Shown: piece by piece, positions 22,632-22,687 of the stretch
Layout: each line of letters opens with the position of its first letter
Numbering within the stretch: position 1 is the stretch's first letter
Assembly: GCA_964509475.1 (NCBI GenBank)
Contig: CAZDXJ010000037.1
Coordinates: forward strand, 1 to 22,687
DNA: 22,687 bases
Direction: 5' to 3'
From: CAZDXJ01 sp964509475
Lineage (GTDB): Bacteria > Pseudomonadota > Gammaproteobacteria > Methylococcales > Methylomonadaceae
Notes under the pieces: generated by a model
Database searches by the model: none
What the model was told of the DNA's origin: nothing
Seen by the model: only the letters and a program-made list of their open reading frames with translations
Program-made: the position numbers and the translations under genes

Positions 22632-22687
22632 TCATCGTTGGATCGCCTTCAATTTCTTTAAAAACAATAAGTTATTGATGAATGAGG

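Noticed and set aside
22660..22687. Start of a gene at the right edge (ATG at 22678).
   Set aside because: Only three codons are visible and there is no ribosome site upstream.

Overview
The window looks like a chromosomal stretch of a Gram-negative gammaproteobacterium with moderate GC. An LpxH-type phosphoesterase, outer-membrane-directed lipoprotein and periplasmic signals, a three-part metal efflux pump and a proteobacterial-style mer operon all support this. A methanotroph of the order Methylococcales would fit the gene mix and the repeat content, but that is a weak inference. No rRNA, tRNA, CRISPR array, phage gene or full-length insertion sequence is visible.

Layout. 1-4213 is general physiology: the tail of a membrane transporter, a convergent bidirectional terminator, a two-gene minus-strand operon (a Roadblock/LC7 protein followed by a protein that looks like a stand-alone protoglobin-type haem sensor), and a long FAD/Fe-S dehydrogenase of the YdiJ type. 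4318-6155 is a tight pair: an LpxH-like metallophosphoesterase and an MJ1255/VC2487-type glycosyltransferase. 6230-11355 is a heavy-metal RND efflux operon: a small His/Cys-containing exported protein, a His-rich periplasmic adaptor, a CzcA/CusA-type pump and a P-II-like signalling protein broken by a frameshift. 11732-13927 is a membrane-anchored spermidine-synthase-like protein. 14069-18762 holds a Zn/Cd/Pb P1B-type ATPase convergent with a merTPA operon. 19319-20774 is an NrtS-like protein followed by a TauE/SafE permease with an unusual cysteine cluster. 21051-22488 holds a small DUF4124 exported protein convergent with an unknown lipoprotein.

How it fits together. The region from 6.2 to 20.8 kb reads as a metal-handling island: RND efflux out of the periplasm, P-type ATPase export from the cytoplasm, and Hg(II) uptake and reduction. 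The mer promoter has a typical MerR-type elongated spacer with a 16-bp perfect dyad, but no merR is present. A closely similar promoter lies in front of the nrtS-tauE pair, which suggests that one MerR-family regulator encoded elsewhere controls both.

The least expected structure is a family of three 121-130 bp elements at 11413, 18960 and 21551. They have 18-bp terminal inverted repeats, and each is flanked by its own 11-12 bp direct repeat. They are non-autonomous miniature transposable elements, and all three sit in hairpin-forming target sequences.
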